A DNA stretch of 64,000 bases from Streptomyces tailanensis (GTDB lineage Bacteria; Actinomycetota; Actinomycetes; Streptomycetales; Streptomycetaceae): positions 1 to 64,000 of the forward strand of contig NZ_VTHJ01000039.1 in NCBI RefSeq assembly GCF_008386495.1. Reading direction: 5' to 3'. Each line of letters begins with the position of its first letter. The stretch's first letter is position 1. The notes under the pieces were generated by a model. That model was given only the letters and a program-made list of their open reading frames with translations. It was not told the origin of the DNA and made no database searches. The position numbers and the translations under genes were made by a program. Shown piece by piece: positions 51,273-59,656 of the stretch.

Positions 51273-51535
51273 GCTGGGAGTGGGAGTACGTCCCGGACGA
51301 GGAGACGGTGGCGGCCGGTGCGCCACCCACGTTCCTTGCCGAGGTCGAGAAGAGGGCCGACGAACTCGTCAGAGCCGCCGAAGCCCTGTATCTGCACGGG
51401 CCTGGGTACCAGGAAGCCGACGAGGGGGCGAAGCACGCGTTCCTGAACGGCGGCTTCTTCGTCTACATGATCACGCCGCGCTCGGAACTCGTCTCCATCT
51501 GGCAGATCACACCCGATCCTGACCCGCATGTCTGA
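51269..51535 (+). CDS. Small WEY-type partner, second copy
   Basis: The 88-residue protein MSWEWEYVPDEETVAAGAPP has helix LAEVEKRADELVRAAEALYL, then GGFFVYMITPRSELVSIWQI. The final strands read like a small beta domain and resemble the copy at 45318 in layout more than in residues. It converges with the STAND gene, with 13 bp between stops. Confidence 0.65.
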   Translation: MSWEWEYVPDEETVAAGAPPTFLAEVEKRADELVRAAEALYLHGPGYQEADEGAKHAFLNGGFFVYMITPRSELVSIWQITPDPDPHV

Positions 51536-51548
51536 CCTCCCGGCCGAC

Positions 51549-53960
51549 TCAGCCGGCCTCCGCCAGTCGGCGTTCGAGGCCGGCGCGCGTGCTCGCCGCG
51601 CGTGGGTCCTCGAAGTCGGCCAGCAGTCGCAGTGCCTCTGCCCAGTGACTGCGGGCCGCCTGAGGGTCCTCGCCGTGTACGGCTGAGCCCAGGCCGTCGA
51701 GGGCCAGGGCCTCGTGCCAGGTGTCGCCGAGTTCGTGGTGGGTGGTGGTGGCCTGACGGTGGAAGTCGGCTGCCTCCGCGTGACGGTCGAGCCGGCGGTA
51801 GACCTCGCCCGTACGGTGCCACGCGAGGGCCTGTTTGCTGCGGTCGCCGAGGTGGAGTTCGAGCGTGGCGGAGCGCTGGTAGGAGGTCAGGGCGTCGGCG
51901 AACCGGCCGTCGGCCTGCTGTGCGTCGCCGAGGGCGAGCAGCCAGTAGGCCTCCAGGCGGAGGTTGCGGAGGCCGAGGGCGATCTCGACTGCCGTCTGGG
52001 CCGAGGCCAGGGCCTCTTCCGTATCGCCTTGTTCACGCTGTAGTCCGCTCAGCAGGCGCAGGATGTTGCCCTCGCCACGCTTGTTGTCCAGGGCGCGGTG
52101 TGCTGCCAGCGCCTGCTCGATGGCTGTCGTGGCCTGTGGAAGGCGTCCGGCTCTGTAGTGGGTGGTCGCGAGGTTGGACAGCGCGGTGGCGGTCCAGAGG
52201 GCCGAGCCCTGTTCCTCGAACAGGGTGATGGCCTGCTCGAAGTGGCGGGCGGCGGTGTCGAGTCGCCTGCGGTGGAGGTGGTTCAGGCCGATCAGATTGA
52301 GCGAGTGCGCCGTGTTGAGGCGGTCGCCCAGTTCGTTCCAGATCTCCAGCGCGTTCCGGTGGCATTCGAGACTCTCGGCCAGCTCGTTGACCCGTGAGTG
52401 GGCCATGCCGAGGTCCGTGAACAGGAGGGCCCGCGCGGCACGGTCGCCGGACCGGCCCGCCGCGTCCAGTCCGACACGGCCCACGCCCAGCCAGTCGGCG
52501 CCCGCGGCGGAGGGGAACTGCGCGTGCCAGAGAGCGGCGCACAGCTGCCAGGCGAGCCGGTCGTCCTCGGCGGCGGCCGCTGTACGGACCGCCTGCAGCA
52601 GGTTGGTGTGTTCACGCTCGGCCCAGTCCACCGCGGCGTCGTAATCGGCGAAGGACAGGGGGCGCACTCCGTTCGGAGGCGATGCGAGGCTCAGGCGGTC
52701 CTCGTCAGGGCTGATCCAGCTCTGGACCGCGTCGGCCGTGTGGAGATACCACTCCAGGACGCGGCGCAGCGCGGCTCTCCGGCCCTCCTCGGGCTCCTCG
52801 TGCTGGGCCTGGTCGACGGAGTAGGCGCGGAGCAGATCGTGGAACTGGTAGCGGTCCGGGGCGGTCTGTTCCAGCAAGTGGGCCCCGACCAGCGAGTCCA
52901 GCAGCTGGCGGGCCCGGATCGTCGTGACTCCGGCGAGGGCCGCGGCGGCGGCCAGGCTGAACTCGGGGCCGGGATGGAGGCCCAGCAGACGGAAGAGCCA
53001 GGCCGCCTGGTCGGGCAGCGCGCGGTAGGACCAGGCGAAGACGGTGCGGACCGCCTCGGCTTCGTCGTCGTCGCCCGTACTCAAGGCGTCCCACAGGACG
53101 GATTCGTCCCGCAGATCGGCCGTCAGGTCGTGCAGCCGCATGTGGGGGTGGCTGGCGGCCCGTTCGGCGGCTATGCGCAGGGCCAGGGGCAGCCGTGCGC
53201 AGAGCTGGGCCAGTTCGGCGAGTTGCCGCTCGTCGTCCTGCGGCCGGTAGTCGGCGGTCACGGCCCGCAGCAGCGCGATGGCCTCGCGCTCCGGCAGTGT
53301 TCCCAGGGTGAGCCGCCGTGCTCCGTCCCGGACGGCGAGGCCGGACAATCGGCTGCGGCTGGTGACCACGACCAGCGAGCTCGCGCCGCCGGGCAGCAGC
53401 GGACGGACCTGGGCCACCGTGGCCGCGTTGTCGAGGACGACCAGGATCCGGCGGTCGGCCAGCAGCGAGCGGTAGAGCGCGGCGGCCGCGTCGAGGTCCT
53501 GCGGTACGGACTGGGCGCGGACCCCCAGCGAGGGCAGGAACCGGTGCAGGGCTTCCTGGGCGGTGACCGGTCGCCCAGGATCGTAACCACGCAGATTGAC
53601 GTAGAGCTGGCCGTCGGGAAAGCGGTCGCGGACCTGGTGGGCCCAGCGCAGCGCGAGCGAGGTCTTGCCGGCGCCGGCGGTGCCGGCGATCACGTACACC
53701 GAGACGACGAGAGGATCGTCGCTCTCGCCGGTCAGTACCGCGTTCAGCTGGTCGAGTTCCTCGGTCCGGTTGACGAAACCGCGTACGTCGGCGGGGAGTT
53801 GCCGTGGCGTGGGGGCCGCGGAGCCGCCGTCCCGCGTCGCCTGTTCGTGGAAGTGGATCCCTCCCGCGATGTCCCTGGCCTGTACGACGTCGCGGGAGGA
53901 CGTCCCCGACACTTCGGAGTGCGTGCTGCCTGGGCGCTTGTCGTCGTCGGCGCTGGACAC
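51549..53960 (-). CDS. NB-ARC/TPR STAND ATPase (AfsR-like C-terminal part)
   Basis: From GTG 53960 the protein has 803 residues. It has a short N-terminal segment with SRDVVQARDIAGGIHFHEQ, NB-ARC Walker A IAGTAGAGKTS (residues 91-101), Walker B RRILVVLDNA, a sensor VVVTSRSRL and GLPL-like ARLPLALRIAA. A winged helix follows, then about eight TPR-like helical repeats (HSLNLIGLNHLHRRRLDTAARH and later). It lacks the SARP DNA-binding domain of AfsR. STAND proteins of this form act as signal switches or, as in Avs-type systems, as phage sensors; the start region offers no effector I recognise. The frame is open upstream over the DUF6879 gene. Confidence 0.83.
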   Translation of the reverse strand: MSSADDDKRPGSTHSEVSGTSSRDVVQARDIAGGIHFHEQATRDGGSAAPTPRQLPADVRGFVNRTEELDQLNAVLTGESDDPLVVSVYVIAGTAGAGKTSLALRWAHQVRDRFPDGQLYVNLRGYDPGRPVTAQEALHRFLPSLGVRAQSVPQDLDAAAALYRSLLADRRILVVLDNAATVAQVRPLLPGGASSLVVVTSRSRLSGLAVRDGARRLTLGTLPEREAIALLRAVTADYRPQDDERQLAELAQLCARLPLALRIAAERAASHPHMRLHDLTADLRDESVLWDALSTGDDDEAEAVRTVFAWSYRALPDQAAWLFRLLGLHPGPEFSLAAAAALAGVTTIRARQLLDSLVGAHLLEQTAPDRYQFHDLLRAYSVDQAQHEEPEEGRRAALRRVLEWYLHTADAVQSWISPDEDRLSLASPPNGVRPLSFADYDAAVDWAEREHTNLLQAVRTAAAAEDDRLAWQLCAALWHAQFPSAAGADWLGVGRVGLDAAGRSGDRAARALLFTDLGMAHSRVNELAESLECHRNALEIWNELGDRLNTAHSLNLIGLNHLHRRRLDTAARHFEQAITLFEEQGSALWTATALSNLATTHYRAGRLPQATTAIEQALAAHRALDNKRGEGNILRLLSGLQREQGDTEEALASAQTAVEIALGLRNLRLEAYWLLALGDAQQADGRFADALTSYQRSATLELHLGDRSKQALAWHRTGEVYRRLDRHAEAADFHRQATTTHHELGDTWHEALALDGLGSAVHGEDPQAARSHWAEALRLLADFEDPRAASTRAGLERRLAEAG

Positions 53961-54010
53961 GGTGATCGCTTGCTCCGTCCTCCTCCGCGGCTGCTCCGGG
54001 GCTGTGGTGG

Positions 54011-54634
54011 TTACAGGGTCCTGGGCGGCGGCAGGTGCGCCACCTCCCGCTCGAAGTAGGACCTCACGTCGTCCCCTGCCTCGTAGAGCCTCCTGATGTA
54101 GTTCTCCCAACTGCCGACCAGGTCGTGATCGGTGTAGCGGAGCGCGCCGAGTGTGGCGCCGGCCTCGGTGTAGAGGACCTGGAAGAGGGTGGCGCCGCCG
54201 AGGACGACGATTTCCGGCAGTCGGCATGTGCGCTCCACCGAAGCCACCTGCTCGGCGCCGACCACGCGAATCCGCTCTCCGTACTCGGCGCGCTGGCGAT
54301 GGGAATGCAACTCCCACTGCAGGTACGGCGACAACGGCTTCTCGACCACCCGCACACGGTGAAAGCGATGCCCCTTGCGGGTGTCCTCCCGGGCGGTGGC
54401 GAGCAGGGCGTCGCGCCGGTTCTCGAGCAGCCGCAGCGCTGTCGCCCACTCCCCTCGGCGTAGGGCGTCACGGCTGGGACTGCCCTCCTCTTCGAAGTGC
54501 TGAAGTCGCTCCAGCTTCCAGGAGTCCGCGTCCCGGATCGCCGCGTCACGTTCTTGGAAGTCACGCTTGTAGGCGTCGCGGGTGAGCCGTTCGCCGTACT
54601 CCGGTACGAGAACCGGGGGAAGGAGGTCAAGCAT
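54011..54634 (-). CDS. DUF6879-like protein
   Basis: The 207-residue protein contains ERDAAIRDADSWKLERLQHFEE, RALRRGEWATALRLLENRR-like helices, a beta run (HRVRVVEKPLSPYLQWELHSHRQRAEYGERIRVV) and LPEIVVLGGATLFQVLY. This pattern, from memory, is that of DUF6879, found in Streptomyces beside XRE or STAND regulators. The function is unknown. It overlaps the small upstream gene by eight bases and precedes the STAND gene by 50 bp, so the three form one unit with a shared promoter at 54940. Confidence 0.7.
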   Translation of the reverse strand: MLDLLPPVLVPEYGERLTRDAYKRDFQERDAAIRDADSWKLERLQHFEEEGSPSRDALRRGEWATALRLLENRRDALLATAREDTRKGHRFHRVRVVEKPLSPYLQWELHSHRQRAEYGERIRVVGAEQVASVERTCRLPEIVVLGGATLFQVLYTEAGATLGALRYTDHDLVGSWENYIRRLYEAGDDVRSYFEREVAHLPPPRTL

Positions 54635-54896
54635 CGGGGATGTCCGCCTTCGCCGCGCTGAGCATGCTTCCGGGGATGACCACCAGCCGCTCGTCCGGCG
54701 CGAGAGTCACGCCGTCGGGAAGGCGGGAGCCGTAGGCGACCGTGAGGTCCCTGCCGATGACCGCGATGTCGCCGTTGTCGAGCTGCCAGATGTCAGGGCA
54801 GTCGTCCCGGCCGTCCGAGTTGCCCAGCTCCTTGGCCGACTTGCCCAGCCGCCGCTCGAATAACGCGGAGGGATCGGCCTCCCATGCGCGAGTCAT
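54627..54896 (-). CDS. Small protein upstream of DUF6879
   Basis: The 89-residue product (MTRAWEADPSALFERRLGKSA...) is acidic with a beta pattern in IWQLDNGDIAVIGRDLTVAYG and LAPDERLVVIPGSML. I chose ATG 54896 because GGGGGCGGAAG precedes it; ATG 54914 would add six residues but has no ribosome site. A clean promoter lies upstream. Its partner DUF6879 overlaps it. No family is recognised, but it may be the immunity or regulatory member of the set. Confidence 0.6.
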   Translation of the reverse strand: MTRAWEADPSALFERRLGKSAKELGNSDGRDDCPDIWQLDNGDIAVIGRDLTVAYGSRLPDGVTLAPDERLVVIPGSMLSAAKADIPDA

Positions 54897-54939
54897 CTTC
54901 CGCCCCCAGTCCATTTGGTTGCACGTTCAGCTACTACAG

Positions 54940-54967
54940 ATTGTATCCGTCTCGATACGCAGAACAA
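54940..54967 (-). promoter_or_regulatory. Promoter for the small gene-DUF6879-STAND operon
   Basis: On the minus strand TTGTTC (54962-54967) and TACAAT (54940-54945) are 16 bases apart, close to the SigA (HrdB) consensus. It is the best-matching vegetative promoter I see in the island. Confidence 0.7.
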
Positions 54968-55410
54968 CCGGGCATTGGGCCACCCCGGGGCTCGTTCCGG
55001 CCGCAATGGTGCCGTGAGCGCCCCGGCTCAAGCGGCTGGGGCCTCGCTCGACCTGGAATTCAGCCGACGGCACACGCCGGCGGGGCAGGTCTCACTGCCG
55101 AGGGGCAGGGGGCAGGGGCAAGGGCGTGCGGTGGCTACTTGACGATGCCGAGGGTGAGGGCGCCGGAGGGGGCTTCGCAGCCGGGATCCGACCGGGACGG
55201 GTCGAGTTGGGCGGGGGACGTGAGCAGCTCGGCTTCGGCGGAGAAGACGACGGCCGCCCCCGATGCCGGAGGGGGCGTCGGGGCTCAGCCGGTCCATCGT
55301 GTCGCGCTTCCCCCGCTCCCCGCTTCCCCCGCTCCCCGCTTCCCCCGCTCCCCGCTCCCCGCTTCCGCCGTGGCTCCCGACGCCCACGGCCGTGCGCGGA
55401 TCTTTGCACA
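54968..55410. other. Gene-free 443 bp with a 16-bp tandem repeat
   Basis: Open frames are present on both strands but none has gene-like composition or start signals. At 55305-55352 the unit CGCTTCCCCCGCTCCC occurs three times exactly, with a partial fourth copy. The rest is simple G/C-rich spacer; no RNA gene is visible. Confidence 0.6.
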
Positions 55411-55577
55411 ATGGCAAGGGAGTTGGAGGTGGAAGCCGGAGAAACCGCCGGGCAGCTGCACCGGGTGCGCGGGCGATCGCCGAGCCGTTCTTCCTCGATC
55501 TGGGCGCCGATGTGTCGTACACGCCGGTCATGAACGCCGAGGACCTGAAGAAGGGCCTGGAACAGCTGGACTGCTGA
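55411..55577 (+). pseudogene. Frameshifted remnant of a small unknown gene
   Basis: ATG 55411 opens MARELEVEAGETAGQLHRVR in one frame. From about 55475 the next frame has a strongly coding-like C-terminus (IAEPFFLDLGADVSYTPVMN, ending EQLDC at 55577). Joining them needs a shift of one base near 55472-55478. GC at third positions switches frame at the same place. The family is not recognised. It ends just before the convergent gene. Confidence 0.35.
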
Positions 55578-55581
55578 CCCC

Positions 55582-56232
55582 TCAGCTGAACACGATCATC
55601 GACCCCTGGGCCAGGCTTCGGGTCGCCGCCGCGTGGAGGCCCAGCCAGACGTGGCGTTCGCGGGCGAAGGGACTGGGGTCGTAAGGGGCGGGGACGGCTG
55701 GTTCCTCCAAGTCTGTGGGGAGGAGGGGGGCTTCGGGAGGGGCCGGGGGGTTCGCCGGGTCGATGCCGATGGACGGGGCCACGAACTCCAGTTCACGGAG
55801 GAGGGCCTGGGAGGAGCCCAGGGGGCCGCCGCCGGCGAGGAGTTCGTCGTCGGAGAGGGGCTGCGGGAAGTCGACCGGGACGTAGGCGCCCGCGTGGTCG
55901 TAGTGCCAGACCAGGTGCGACTGCTGGGCCGTCGTCTCGAACATCTCCAGGAGTTGCTCGTAGTCGCCGCCCAGCTCGTCCACCGGGGTCACCGCCAGGC
56001 CGCACACCTGGAGCAGATACGCCCGGCGCAGGAAGTGCAGCGCGTCGTAGTCGAAGCCCGCGACCGGGGCGACATCGCCGGTCAGCCCCGGCATGTACTG
56101 GAACACCGGCACCGGCGGCAGCCCGGCCTCGGCCAGCAGCTTGTTGTAGAGCGCGAGTTCCTCGGCGAAGGGATTGTCGGGCGTGTGGCACAACACGTCG
56201 ACGAGCGGGACCAACCAGAGGTCACAGGCCAA
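55582..56232 (-). CDS. Conserved-looking cytoplasmic protein of unknown function
   Basis: The 216-residue protein (MACDLWLVPLVDVLCHTPDN, then ALYNKLLAEAGLPPVPVFQYMPG, HLVWHYDHAGAYVPVDFPQP) looks like a globular protein of the actinobacterial type with many aromatic residues and two Cys near the start. I recognise no domain. TTG 56232 is preferred because GAGGAG sits seven bases before it; GTG 56247 in the same frame is an alternative. It is 55 bp beyond the glycosyltransferase stop, on the same strand, so the two might be co-transcribed. Confidence 0.6.
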   Translation of the reverse strand: MACDLWLVPLVDVLCHTPDNPFAEELALYNKLLAEAGLPPVPVFQYMPGLTGDVAPVAGFDYDALHFLRRAYLLQVCGLAVTPVDELGGDYEQLLEMFETTAQQSHLVWHYDHAGAYVPVDFPQPLSDDELLAGGGPLGSSQALLRELEFVAPSIGIDPANPPAPPEAPLLPTDLEEPAVPAPYDPSPFARERHVWLGLHAAATRSLAQGSMIVFS

Positions 56233-56287
56233 AAGAGAGCTCCTCACTCACATTGTGGTCAGGGAAGCGTAGTCGCTGGACGCGGCT

Positions 56288-58789
56288 TCAGTCCCCCTCG
56301 TGCAGGTCCCATACCCATACACCGCCCACCCACTTACCGGGGTGCCCGACCAGCTTGTCCACCGTCTCCCGCAGTTGCTCGTCGTACAGCTGCGGGACCA
56401 GGACCAGTGCGCCCGCCCGCCAGTACGCGAAGTCCCGGCGGGCCTGCGCCTGCCAGTTCTCGCCGATCACCGGGAGCCGGCCGCTGTAGCGGACGTCACG
56501 CAGGAGGTGGGAGGTGTGGCGCGGGGCGGCGCCGTAGATGCCGGTGCGGTCCTCGCCGAAGGGGCCGTTGAAGTAGCCGCCGGGCATCCGGAAGCCGAAG
56601 TCGGCGGTGGTCTGCCAGTGCAGCGCCTCCGCGTTGCCGGGGTCCGGCAGCGGCACGGGGACCAGGGTCTCGCCGGCCCCGGTGTCGACGTACGACTTCC
56701 AGGTGCCGTCCGCGATGAACGCCGGGACCTCCGGCCGCTCCACCGACCTCAGCGGGGCCGGGACGATCGGCAGCAGGGCGAGGGCGATCGCGAGGAAGCC
56801 GATGTACTGGGTGCCGATGCTCCCTGCCGCCGCCAGGCGTTCCCAGGCGAGGGCGAGGAGCATGCCCAGCACCGGGGCGCAGATCATCGCCACGCGGCCC
56901 TCGACGACCGACTCGAAGAGGGGTTTCTCGGCGAGCAGTGCCCAGGGGCCGGGGAGGATCAGGTCTGTTTGGGGGAGGCGGACCTTCGGGCCCAGGGAGA
57001 GGACGGCCGAGGTGAGTGCCGTGAAGGCGAGTGCCTTCACCAGCGGGCGTTCCCAGAGGCGTACGACTATGCCCAGGGCCAGGAGGGCCAGCGGCCAGCC
57101 GTAGAAGGCGTTCTGCTCGGTGGGGTTGAGGGAGAGCGCGTCGGCGCGTTCGCGGTCGCCCGCGAGGAGGGAGCGTTCGGCGAAGGAGAGGAGGGCGAGG
57201 GGGCTGTTGCCGGCGTGGTCGCCGTGGCCGATGCTCGTGTAGCTCTGCGGGCCGAAGAACTGCCAGGAGAGCGGGAAGGCGACCAGCGGCATGGCCACCA
57301 GGGCCGCGATGCCCAGGCCCTGCAGCAGCGGGCGCCCGTACTCCCGGGCCAAGTCCCGTTGTACGAGCCCGTACGCTGCGGCGAACAGCAGCATGCCCAT
57401 CGCGGCGAGGAGGAGGGCTTCCTCGCCGAGGAAGATCTGGTACGCCGCCATCAGGCCGAGGACGACGCCGTCCCCTACGGTTCGCGCGCCAGTACACAGC
57501 CGTAGTGCCCGGTCCACGATCAGCGGGATCATGAACAGGACGATGAAGTTCGGGTGCGCGTTGGCGTGGCTGACCATCGGGGGCGCGAAGGCGGCGAGAG
57601 CCGCTCCGGCGAAGGCCGCGCCCCGATGTCGTACGACTCTTTTGACCAGCAGCCAGTACCAGGCGGCGGCCGTGGCGGCGAGGCCCAGGGTCATCGCCAG
57701 GGCGAGGCTGATCGACGGGCCGAGGGTGAGCGTGACCGGGGTGAAGGGGACCGACAGGCCCAGCATGACCGTGTTGGCCATCAGGTTGACGCCGTCGGGG
57801 AAGCCCTGGAGGTTGGTGAACAGGGGGTTCCGCAGGTGGGCGACGTTGTTGGCCGTGACCGCGAAGAACCACTCCCACTGGTTCTGGTCCTGGAGGGAGT
57901 CCGGGAGGTAGCGGCCGTTCGGGTCGAGCCAGCGGCCGGCGTAGAGGGCCACCGACATCAGGAGGAAGGTGATGATCGCGAGTACGTCGGCGGGGCGGGC
58001 GTGGCGGAGGGTGTGGCGGGCCGAGCGGGCCTTCAGGGCGGCGAGTTCGCCCAGGACGCGGGCGTAGTCACGGCGCCGGATCTTCGAGCCGGGCTGATGC
58101 GACCAGCGGATCGGCACCTCGGCGACGGGCCAGTCGTTGCGCCGGAAATGGTGGAGTATCTCCACGTCTATCCCGAACCCGTTGAGGCGGGACGCGGCGA
58201 AGGCCTCGCGGGCGCGGTCGCCGTCGAGCAGCTTGAAGCCGCACTGGGTGTCGCGGATGCCGGGCACCGCGAGCCCGCGTATCAGTAAGTTCCCGGCGCG
58301 GCCCAGGGCCTCGCGCAGCCGGTGCTGCCGTCGCCCGATGCTCGCGCCGGGCGCCTCGCGCGAGCCGATCGCGGCCGCGTGCCCGTCGGAGAGCGCCTTG
58401 TCGAGCAGCTCCAACTCGTCGATGGGCGCGGCGAGATCGGCGTCGGTGAGCAGCACGCGACGGCCGTACGAGGCGCAGACGCCGAGCCGCAGGGCGTGGC
58501 CCTTGCCCAGGTTGCGGGGGCCGCCGGTGACGAGCTGGACGCGCGCGTCGCGTGCGGTGACGGCGGCGACCACCTCGCGCGTACCGTCCGTCGAGCCGTC
58601 GTCGACGACGATGATCTCCCAGGTGGCGGCGGCCTGGGTGGCGGTGAGGTGGTCGATGATCGCGTCGAGCGTGGGGGCGAGGCGGCGCTCCTCGTTGTAG
58701 GCGGGGATGACCACCGAGAGGTCGACGCTCACCGACGACGCGGACGTGATGCCGGACGACGACCCGGAAGTGCCGGACGTTCCGCTCAT
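56288..58789 (-). CDS. Bifunctional GT2 dolichyl-phosphate glucose/mannose synthase-like and membrane glycosyltransferase
   Basis: The 833-residue protein has an N-terminal family-2 glycosyltransferase domain (SVVIPAYNEE, residues 25-34; VVDDGSTDGT at 61-70; LLTDADLAAP near 113-122; a final basic LRHARPADVLA). A membrane domain with about ten segments and a C-terminal soluble part follow. Such fusions make polyprenyl-phosphate sugars and pass them to extracellular acceptors. The ATG at 58789 overlaps the GntR stop (ATGA), an unusually tight link between a regulator and an envelope enzyme. Confidence 0.8.
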   Translation of the reverse strand: MSGTSGTSGSSSGITSASSVSVDLSVVIPAYNEERRLAPTLDAIIDHLTATQAAATWEIIVVDDGSTDGTREVVAAVTARDARVQLVTGGPRNLGKGHALRLGVCASYGRRVLLTDADLAAPIDELELLDKALSDGHAAAIGSREAPGASIGRRQHRLREALGRAGNLLIRGLAVPGIRDTQCGFKLLDGDRAREAFAASRLNGFGIDVEILHHFRRNDWPVAEVPIRWSHQPGSKIRRRDYARVLGELAALKARSARHTLRHARPADVLAIITFLLMSVALYAGRWLDPNGRYLPDSLQDQNQWEWFFAVTANNVAHLRNPLFTNLQGFPDGVNLMANTVMLGLSVPFTPVTLTLGPSISLALAMTLGLAATAAAWYWLLVKRVVRHRGAAFAGAALAAFAPPMVSHANAHPNFIVLFMIPLIVDRALRLCTGARTVGDGVVLGLMAAYQIFLGEEALLLAAMGMLLFAAAYGLVQRDLAREYGRPLLQGLGIAALVAMPLVAFPLSWQFFGPQSYTSIGHGDHAGNSPLALLSFAERSLLAGDRERADALSLNPTEQNAFYGWPLALLALGIVVRLWERPLVKALAFTALTSAVLSLGPKVRLPQTDLILPGPWALLAEKPLFESVVEGRVAMICAPVLGMLLALAWERLAAAGSIGTQYIGFLAIALALLPIVPAPLRSVERPEVPAFIADGTWKSYVDTGAGETLVPVPLPDPGNAEALHWQTTADFGFRMPGGYFNGPFGEDRTGIYGAAPRHTSHLLRDVRYSGRLPVIGENWQAQARRDFAYWRAGALVLVPQLYDEQLRETVDKLVGHPGKWVGGVWVWDLHEGD

Positions 58790-59481
58790 CCGCCGCCCGT
58801 CCCGGGTTCCACGAGGGTCAGCGAGTGCTCGTCGTACCCGGCGACGATCTCCCGCGCGGTCCGCGCGTCCCGGCGGCCCAGGGCGTCGACCAGATCGGTG
58901 TACCCGGCCCACAGCCGACCCCTCAGATCGTCCGCCCGGCGCAGCCGCTGCACCGCGCACACCCAGGACTGCAGACGCAGCCGGTGCAGGAAGTCGGTGA
59001 GGTACGGGTTGCCGAACAGGGTGGTCAGCTCACGCCAGAACCGCAGGTCGTAGCCGATGAGGATGTTCAGGTCACCGGAGATCGCCGCGCGCCGCGCCTC
59101 CTCGCCGCGCCGCCGGACCCCGGCGAGGGCGGCTGCCGTACGGGGGTCCACGTCCACCTTGCGGTCGCCGAGCCGGTGGAACATGCCGTCGGTGACCATC
59201 AGCCGGGCCTCGACCATGTTCCGGTAGTCGGCCGCCGAGTACTCGTGGACCTCGAAACCCCGGTGCTGAACGGCGTCCAGCAACCCCTGCGCGGACAGGT
59301 CCACGAGCGCCTCGCGCACGGGCGTCGCCGACACCCCGTACTGCTCGGCGATCTCCTTCACCGTGAACTCCTGCCCCGGCTTGAGTCTGCCGGCCAGCAC
59401 CTCGTCACGGAGCGCGTCCGCGAGCTGCTGCCGCAGGGTGCTACGGGTCACGGCGCCATTGCCGCCGCCGGTGCCGGGCAT
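58786..59481 (-). CDS. GntR/FCD-family transcriptional regulator
   Basis: The protein (231 residues from ATG 59481) has a GntR winged helix (LRQQLADALRDEVLAGRLKPGQ, then KEIAEQYGVSATPVREALV) and an FCD effector domain (RNMVEARLMVTDGMFHR, and a metal-binding-type pattern with Asp and His). It should sense a small acid. It overlaps the glycosyltransferase gene and is likely to control that operon. A TTG start at 59499 in the same frame is an alternative. Confidence 0.88.
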   Translation of the reverse strand: MPGTGGGNGAVTRSTLRQQLADALRDEVLAGRLKPGQEFTVKEIAEQYGVSATPVREALVDLSAQGLLDAVQHRGFEVHEYSAADYRNMVEARLMVTDGMFHRLGDRKVDVDPRTAAALAGVRRRGEEARRAAISGDLNILIGYDLRFWRELTTLFGNPYLTDFLHRLRLQSWVCAVQRLRRADDLRGRLWAGYTDLVDALGRRDARTAREIVAGYDEHSLTLVEPGTGGG

Positions 59482-59656
59482 CGTGGTCTGGGTCCCCAAT
59501 CCGCGTACGGATACGCATTCCTGTGCGTTGCTGTGGGCGCTGTGCGTGCTCTCTGTGTTCTCTTACGAGCACGTCACCTTACGCGTTCGGATTCGGCGGA
59601 AGGTGTTTTGGGCCCGCCGCTTTACGGCCGCCTTCCGGCTGTTGGCGCCCGCCGGA

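Noticed and set aside
55126..55410. Open frames across the 16-bp repeats
   Set aside because: They are low-complexity Pro/Arg/Ser text and lack start signals; I keep only the region from 55411 as a remnant.
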